This document shows positions 60,840-64,000 of a stretch of DNA of 64,000 bases, piece after piece. The translations under genes were made by a program, and so were the position numbers. Origin of the DNA: CAKZSB01 sp964573105 (GTDB taxonomy: Bacteria > Pseudomonadota > Gammaproteobacteria > Granulosicoccales > Granulosicoccaceae); contig CAZNIS010000024.1 in NCBI GenBank assembly GCA_964573105.1, forward strand, positions 7,990-71,989, written 5' to 3'. Numbering within the stretch: position 1 is the stretch's first letter; every line of letters starts with the position of its first letter. The notes below the pieces were generated by a model. That model was not told where the DNA came from. It searched no databases and saw only the letters and a list, made by a program, of their open reading frames with translations.

Positions 60840-60972
60840 ATCTGATCCCTGTTGTCATTTGGCCGAGATCAATGGGGGCACCTCAATGCATTGCAAGTAT
60901 CGCCTTGAGTGTTATGCAAATTGTGGAAACAGACTGTTCTGCACAGATGAATAATCCGGTATTGGGTTAGTC

Positions 60973-62130
60973 CTATCCTGCGCTGGTCGATGCGCTTGTA
61001 AGTTTTTTACCCGGATCGTAAAACGGGCAGGGCACCACAACCGCCGCTACTGTGCCGCCTTTTGTGTGCACTTCAACTTTAGTACCGATCTCACTGTGCT
61101 CTAGCTGCATCATGGCAAGCGCAATGTTTTGCGAGAGTCTCGGGGAGTAGATTGCAGAAGTGACTTTGCCAATCACTTCACCCGCCCTGGAGATATTCCA
61201 GAACGTGGTATTGGGCCCGCTCAGTGGTGCGCAATCCAGCCTCAGGCCAACCTGCAATCGTCGCACACCGTCGGCTCGTATGCGGCGAAGCGCCGCCTTG
61301 CCGATGAAATCCGCCTCCATGTCGAGATCAACCAGCCGGTCCATCCCGAGTTCGAACGGGTTGGTGTGGATATCGGCGTCGGCGTGGTAGGACAACATAC
61401 CGCCCTCGATGCGACGAATAGACGACGTGTGGCCGGGCTTCAGACCCAGCGGCTCGCCAGCCGCCATGATCCTCTCCCACAGTTCATCGCCGCGGCTGCT
61501 ATCACGCAGGTACAGCTCGTAGCCGAGCTCACTCGACCATCCGGTACGCGAGACGACCAGCGGAATGCCGTCGAGCGATAATTCACGCAACCAGTAGTAG
61601 CGCAAATCAGCAATGTCGTCACCGAACAGCGCCCGCATCACTTCACCGGATTTGGGCCCCTGCAGCTGCAGCGGCGATACATCTGGCTCGCGAATGGTGA
61701 CATCCAGGCCCGCGTTGACAGCCACACCCTGTGCCCACAGCAGAATATCGCTGTCGGCAAGGGAAATCCAGAAATGATTCTCAGCCAGACGCAACAACAC
61801 CGGATCGTTTAACAATCCGCCGTCGGCATTGGTGATCAGGATGTACTTGCATTGCCCCACTGCCATCTGCGACAGATTGCGCGGCGTCAACAGCTGGACG
61901 AATCGCGCGGCGTCAGGCCCGGTAATCTCCACCTGGCGCTCGACCGCGACATCGCACAAAATCGCGTCGTTGACGAGATTCCAGAAGTTCTGCTCCGGAT
62001 CGCCAAAGTCGCGCGGGATATACATGTGGTTATAGACGGAAAACGCCTTCGCCCCCCAACGCACCGTCGCATCGAAGTAGGGTGATTTGCGTATTTGCGT
62101 GCCGAAGCCAAAGTCGTCAGATTGGGTCAT
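60973..62130 (-). CDS. DmdA-like demethylase (GcvT family)
   Basis: 385 aa, the second member of the family here (first at 28339). It follows DmdA more closely: GAKAFSVYNHMYIPRDF, CDVAVERQVEITGPDAARFVQLLTPRNLSQM (in parts), GGLLNDPVLLRLAENHFWISLADSDILLW (in parts), DVSPLQLQGPKSGE and RIEGGMLSYHADAD. DmdA transfers a methyl group of DMSP to tetrahydrofolate, giving methylmercaptopropionate. DmdB, DmdC and DmdD are absent, and the gene stands alone with a GAGAG site, so an uncharacterised methyl donor is equally possible. Confidence 0.85.
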   Translation of the reverse strand: MTQSDDFGFGTQIRKSPYFDATVRWGAKAFSVYNHMYIPRDFGDPEQNFWNLVNDAILCDVAVERQVEITGPDAARFVQLLTPRNLSQMAVGQCKYILITNADGGLLNDPVLLRLAENHFWISLADSDILLWAQGVAVNAGLDVTIREPDVSPLQLQGPKSGEVMRALFGDDIADLRYYWLRELSLDGIPLVVSRTGWSSELGYELYLRDSSRGDELWERIMAAGEPLGLKPGHTSSIRRIEGGMLSYHADADIHTNPFELGMDRLVDLDMEADFIGKAALRRIRADGVRRLQVGLRLDCAPLSGPNTTFWNISRAGEVIGKVTSAIYSPRLSQNIALAMMQLEHSEIGTKVEVHTKGGTVAAVVVPCPFYDPGKKLTSASTSAG

Positions 62131-62254
62131 TGCAGGCTCTCATGGATATCGCCGCAGTGTATCCGACCGGGCGGGATTAATTGTCTGCGAAAGCGGCGGT
62201 TTCAGTCTCGCCTGACAGCCTGTATCGTAGCGCGTTCACCACGCCGAGAATTCC

Positions 62255-63367
62255 ATGAACGACCCATCAGTGACGCCAAACCCGCTGCGGCCAAATTTCA
62301 GAGCGCAGCCATTCTGGAACCCCACCCACATACCCGCCCACGAGGTCGGCCAGCGCATTGCACGGATGGATCTCAACGAGTGCCCGCACCCACCGTCGCC
62401 CAGCGTTATTGCCGCGATCGCCAACGCGGCCAGCAGCCTGAATCGCTACCCGGACGGTACATGCCCGGAACTGACGCAGGTGTTGTCGTCGCGGCTGGAC
62501 GTACCGGCCGAGCAACTGTGTTACGGCGGTGGCAGTACCCAGCTGCTGACCTCAATTGCCGAAATCTCGGTCGCACCCGGTGAAGAACTGCTGTCACCCG
62601 AACTGATCTGGCGCCGATTCACCGGCGTGTTCGGTGTTGTCGCCGCGAAGCACGTCAGCGTGCCGAACCGTGCAGATGGTGCCATCGATATCGATCCCCT
62701 ACTGGCAGCGGTAAGTGCCAACACACGCCTGATGGTCGTACTGACACCCAACAACCCGACCGGCATGATGCTGTCTGAAGAAGAACTGATTCGACTGGCC
62801 GAGCAGACACCGGATCACGTCCTGCTGTTTGTTGACGAAGCCTATTACGAATTTGCTCAACACGCCGGTGGTGCCGATGCGGTAAACATACTCAAACGTT
62901 ACCGAAAAGGTCCCTGGGTGGTGACGCGCACGTTTTCCAAGGCCTATGCGCTGGCCGGCCTGCGCCTGGGCTATGCCATCTGCAGCACACAGGAGATGGC
63001 CAACGCGCTGCGCCTGGTCACCAGCACCTTCAACCTCACCGGTGTGGCCGAGGCCGCCGTGCTGGCCGCGCTCGAAGACACCTACTACACCGATATGATC
63101 TTGTCCAGCAATGCAGTAGAACGTGAGCGGATCACACAGGGGCTGCAGGCGCTGGGTTTTTCGCCGATGCCTTCGGTGACGAATTTTGTCGGCGTCGACG
63201 TTGGCAAGCCGGCAGTTAAAGTGGTAGCCGCGATGCGCGAACGAGGTGTGCGGATTGCGACGTTTGGATTCGAGTCTGCAGACACCTGTATTCGTGCATC
63301 GACAGGATCAAGTGATGATACTGATATGTTTTTACGGGCGTTACCTGAGGCGCTGGACGCGATCTAA
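62255..63367 (+). CDS. Histidinol-phosphate-aminotransferase-like PLP aminotransferase
   Basis: 370 aa, class I/II fold type I aminotransferase. Seen: MDLNECPHPPSPSV and RYPDGTCPELTQVLSSRLDV at the N-terminus, GGGSTQLLTSIA for phosphate binding, LTPNNPTGMML with the substrate-linked Asn, FVDEAYYEFAQ with Asp and Tyr, and TRTFSKAYALAGLRLGYA with the PLP-binding Lys. It resembles HisC but stands alone, outside a his operon, and is divergent from the DmdA-like gene. It may act on another amino or keto acid. Confidence 0.88.
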   Translation: MNDPSVTPNPLRPNFRAQPFWNPTHIPAHEVGQRIARMDLNECPHPPSPSVIAAIANAASSLNRYPDGTCPELTQVLSSRLDVPAEQLCYGGGSTQLLTSIAEISVAPGEELLSPELIWRRFTGVFGVVAAKHVSVPNRADGAIDIDPLLAAVSANTRLMVVLTPNNPTGMMLSEEELIRLAEQTPDHVLLFVDEAYYEFAQHAGGADAVNILKRYRKGPWVVTRTFSKAYALAGLRLGYAICSTQEMANALRLVTSTFNLTGVAEAAVLAALEDTYYTDMILSSNAVERERITQGLQALGFSPMPSVTNFVGVDVGKPAVKVVAAMRERGVRIATFGFESADTCIRASTGSSDDTDMFLRALPEALDAI

Positions 63368-63564
63368 ATCCGTTTGAAAAACAACGCGCATTTGTGCTGC
63401 TAGCCAGCCAACGGCGTTGAAGCTGCGTGCCGAGCCCGCCAGTCCGCTGCAATTCCCGCACACAGCCGCTGCATTTTAAGCCCTATCCGGATCTCATGGC
63501 GCACGCGTAGTCTACAGCCTCCGACGACAGCGTTCGTCCACACAGATCAGGCAGGGCATCCTCT

Positions 63565-64000
63565 ATGGCAACTCCATTCGCGACGCTGTCTCGGCGACAA
63601 TTACTCAAGGCGGGCACTGGATTGGCGGGTGCCGCCTGTTTGCCCTTCCTCCGATCAATGCCGGCGCACGCTGCCGGCAAAGACGTGCTGGTGGTCGCCA
63701 CTGGCCAGACGATCAACAGCCTGGATTTGCATCGCACTGGAACCAATCGCCCGAGCTATCAGGTGGCGGTGAATTGTTACGATCGGCTGGTGACATTTGG
63801 CACGCGTGAAACCGACGATGGCGGTCTGGCCTATGACTCCACGGTCATCGAACCGGAGCTGGCCGAGAGCTGGAGTATTTCGGATGATGGCCTGACGATG
63901 ACGTTCAAGCTGAAGGCCGACGCGATGTTCCAGGATGGCTCGCCAGTGACAGCGGCTGACGTCAAGTGGTCGTTTGATCGCGCGGTGTCGGTGGGCGGTT
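63565..64000 (+). CDS. Extracellular solute-binding protein family 5 (peptide/nickel/opine type), 3' end cut by window edge
   Basis: The first 145 residues are visible. A Tat-type signal peptide (LSRRQLLKAGTGLAGAACLPFL) is followed by KDVLVVATGQTINSLDLHRTG, NCYDRLVTFG, EPELAESWSISDDGLTMTFKLK and SPVTAADVKWSFDRAVS. This is the lead of the family 5 binding-protein fold. It serves an ABC importer for peptides or related solutes. Permeases and ATPase would lie beyond the window. The 197 bases upstream hold no clear gene. Confidence 0.85.
   Translation, partial: MATPFATLSRRQLLKAGTGLAGAACLPFLRSMPAHAAGKDVLVVATGQTINSLDLHRTGTNRPSYQVAVNCYDRLVTFGTRETDDGGLAYDSTVIEPELAESWSISDDGLTMTFKLKADAMFQDGSPVTAADVKWSFDRAVSVGG

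Overview
The window reads as chromosomal DNA of a heterotrophic, probably marine proteobacterium. A gammaproteobacterium is my best guess. The evidence is indirect: fairly high GC, TRAP carriers throughout, DmdA-like (DMSP-demethylase family) proteins, quaternary-amine catabolism, several sulfatases and an ExeA-type ATPase pair. I see no rRNA, tRNA, phage, insertion sequence or CRISPR array. Nearly everything is catabolic: small operons that pair one uptake system with the enzymes acting on what it imports.

Layout. (a) 1-4567, minus strand: a tightly overlapping operon with an inactive-looking acylphosphatase-like protein, a stand-alone Rieske ferredoxin-like protein, a Rieske-oxygenase catalytic subunit lacking a Rieske centre, a GST-like protein, a purine-deaminase-like amidohydrolase and a BMP-type nucleoside-binding protein. 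It resembles the NdmC/NdmD/NdmE methylxanthine N7-demethylase in separate pieces. A perfect FNR-type box lies upstream. (b) 4874-7220: two-component system with a small membrane protein. (c) 7413-12578: TAXI-TRAP transporter and a YtcJ-like amidohydrolase. (d) 12869-15777: feruloyl-CoA-synthase-like ligase and tartrate/malate-type dehydrogenase. (e) 15790-17832: two paralogous ExeA-like AAA ATPases. (f) 18508-20580: zinc-ribbon protein, GlxA-type regulator and a cluster of palindromic repeats. (g) 20598-30396: quaternary-amine cluster with choline-sulfatase, CntA-like Rieske oxygenase, BKACE enzyme, carnitine-dehydrogenase-like protein, aldehyde dehydrogenase, two SDRs, a DmdA-like protein and a LysR regulator. 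(h) 30470-34277: DUF2235 hydrolase, DUF1330 protein and an exported beta-propeller. (i) 34475-39674: PanB-like enzyme, VanA-like Rieske oxygenase and a DctPQM TRAP system whose binding protein is frameshifted. (j) 39684-45347: polyamine-type ABC transporter, DUF917 protein and GntR regulator. (k) 45662-57316: GST, two more TAXI-TRAP systems, an AhpD-like protein and two sulfatases. (l) 57611-63367: a deiodinase-like selenoprotein with an in-frame UGA, an exported intradiol dioxygenase coupled to an MsrQ-like membrane protein, a siderophore-interacting protein, a second DmdA-like protein and an aminotransferase. (m) 63565-64000: start of a Tat-exported family 5 solute-binding protein.

The three observations I rate highest are the split purine-N-demethylase-like operon (1-4567), the UGA-containing deiodinase-like selenoprotein with a candidate SECIS hairpin (57611-58273), and paired GGATCC-centred palindromes with nearly identical spacing (62-63 bp) at two distant loci, which may define a small GntR regulon.
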